Shown here piece by piece: positions 4,693-5,197 of a stretch of DNA of 5,197 bases. A model generated the notes under the pieces. It was not told where the DNA came from and did not search any database. It saw only the letters and a list, made by a program, of their open reading frames with translations. How positions within the stretch are numbered: position 1 is the stretch's first letter; each line of letters begins with the position of its first letter. The stretch is from Gulosibacter massiliensis (GTDB lineage: Bacteria; Actinomycetota; Actinomycetes; Actinomycetales; Microbacteriaceae), in the NCBI GenBank assembly GCA_943325745.2, contig CALPQP020000067.1, positions 1-5,197 on the forward strand. The letters are read 5' to 3'. Both the position numbers and the translations under genes were made by a program.

Positions 4693-4716
4693 TTGGTCTC
4701 GTGATTGACCAGTTTT
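4693..4716 (+). terminator. Weak intrinsic terminator after the RTX gene
   Basis: TTGGTC (4693-4698) pairs with GACCAG (4707-4712), the first pair being T-G, around an 8-nt loop, and is followed by TTTT (4713-4716). It begins 12 nt after the RTX stop, in the gap before the convergent gene. The stem is short and the T-tract brief, so efficiency may be low. On the opposite strand no T-run follows the stem. Confidence 0.45.
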
Positions 4717-4736
4717 GGGAAACCTGTTGTCTGGAA

Positions 4737-5197
4737 CTAGCCCATCAACACGTCGTTGATGACGACGCCGAGACACGCTACTCCGACAACGACAAGAGCC
4801 ACGACCAGAATCCCCGAACGACGTTTGCCGAGTGAAACCGCGAGCCCGCCCCACCCGGTTTCGCGGTCGATGGCGATGTCGGGGATCGCGTTGAGCAGGT
4901 GGGCGGTGACCCCGACCAGAACGCTGAGAATCGTCACGGGGGTCGTTGGCCATAACGAGGGCGAACTCGCCTGCGCGATGAAAACCGGCATCTGAGCGAA
5001 CGACACCGCGTACGGCGCCCACGACCAAATCGTGCGCGCGAGGAAAAAGTTGTAAACCAGTGCGCTCGAAACGGCGGCAACGTGTGCAGCGCCGCCGATC
5101 CAGCCCGCGGCCAGGAACGACAGGGGGATTGTCAGCGTTGCGCTCACCAGAATCGGGACGCGAAGGTCTTCGGGGCGCAGTTCTCCTCGAACGGTTG
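4737..5197 (-). CDS. UbiA-family prenyltransferase, C-terminal part (5' end outside window)
   Basis: An integral-membrane enzyme that transfers a prenyl chain from a polyprenyl diphosphate. The last 152 residues are visible; the frame stays open to the right edge (reading RGELRPEDLRVPILVSATL upstream of the GTG at 5147), so that GTG is internal. About four to five hydrophobic segments are seen, ending with SGILVVALVVVGVACLGVVI. The family's second aspartate-rich motif is clear: HLLNAIPDIAIDRETGWGG (DxxxD), followed by LAVSLGKR. The first NDxxD motif would lie outside the window. The acceptor is unknown: quinone head group, carotenoid (lycopene elongase type) and heme A roles are all within the family, and the fragment does not decide. 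It converges on the RTX gene across a 56-nt gap. No T-rich hairpin for its own end was seen. Confidence 0.88.
   Translation of the reverse strand, partial: TVRGELRPEDLRVPILVSATLTIPLSFLAAGWIGGAAHVAAVSSALVYNFFLARTIWSWAPYAVSFAQMPVFIAQASSPSLWPTTPVTILSVLVGVTAHLLNAIPDIAIDRETGWGGLAVSLGKRRSGILVVALVVVGVACLGVVINDVLMG

Noticed and set aside
4743..4761. CATCAAC/GTTGATG dyad at the 3' end of the UbiA gene
   Set aside because: It lies in the last codons of the gene and has no T-run after it on the minus strand, so it does not look like a terminator.
4561..5028. 155-residue Arg-rich minus-strand ORF
   Set aside because: It is out of frame with the UbiA motif HLLNAIPDIAID and overlaps both convergent genes; its Arg-rich composition is typical of a shadow frame in GC-rich DNA.

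Overview
The window looks like chromosomal DNA of a moderately high-GC actinobacterium. GC is high-50s percent by eye, close to 60% in the sampled coding lines. Genes are tightly packed with GTG/TTG starts and short overlaps, the kinase is of the maltokinase-like type common in Actinobacteria, and a UbiA-family gene of actinobacterial type sits at the right edge. A compact member of Microbacteriales (possibly an aquatic lineage) would fit, but the lineage is inference.

Layout. (1) 1-2586, plus strand: a tightly spaced run of the C-terminal part of a GT1/MGT-type glycosyltransferase (cut by the left edge), a maltokinase/glucosamine-kinase-like small-molecule kinase, a GlmS-like double-SIS aminosugar isomerase without its glutaminase domain, and a possible 39-codon ORF with a GTGA overlap. 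(2) 2587-2712: a promoter-like -10 element and a complete tRNA-Lys(UUU) with encoded CCA. (3) 2780-3331: a RimJ/RimL-like GNAT acetyltransferase, lower in GC than its neighbours. (4) 3388-4680: a secreted protein with a Sec-type signal peptide, thirteen RTX nonapeptides arranged as a clear four-nonad super-repeat, and two Ig-like C-terminal domains. (5) 4737-5197, minus strand: the C-terminal part of a UbiA-family membrane prenyltransferase, convergent with the RTX gene and cut by the right edge.

How the genes may work together. The kinase and SIS enzyme overlap by 14 nt and make chemical sense as a pair: a glucosamine kinase would make GlcN-6-P, and the SIS enzyme, which keeps counterparts of the GlmS isomerase residues E488, H504 and K603, would interconvert GlcN-6-P and fructose-6-P. 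The adjacent glycosyltransferase suggests a link to a glycosylated product, or salvage of one. This is inference from family and context.

The window also holds several unusually good DNA/RNA dyads. A 12-bp GC-rich hairpin lies at the glycosyltransferase-kinase junction and covers the likely kinase start. A textbook terminator-shaped hairpin with a U-tract lies inside the SIS gene. A bulged 14-bp hairpin lies inside the GNAT gene. An inverted repeat overlaps the probable promoter of the RTX gene. No insertion sequence, CRISPR array, rRNA or phage gene was seen, and no intergenic stretch exceeds about 200 bases.
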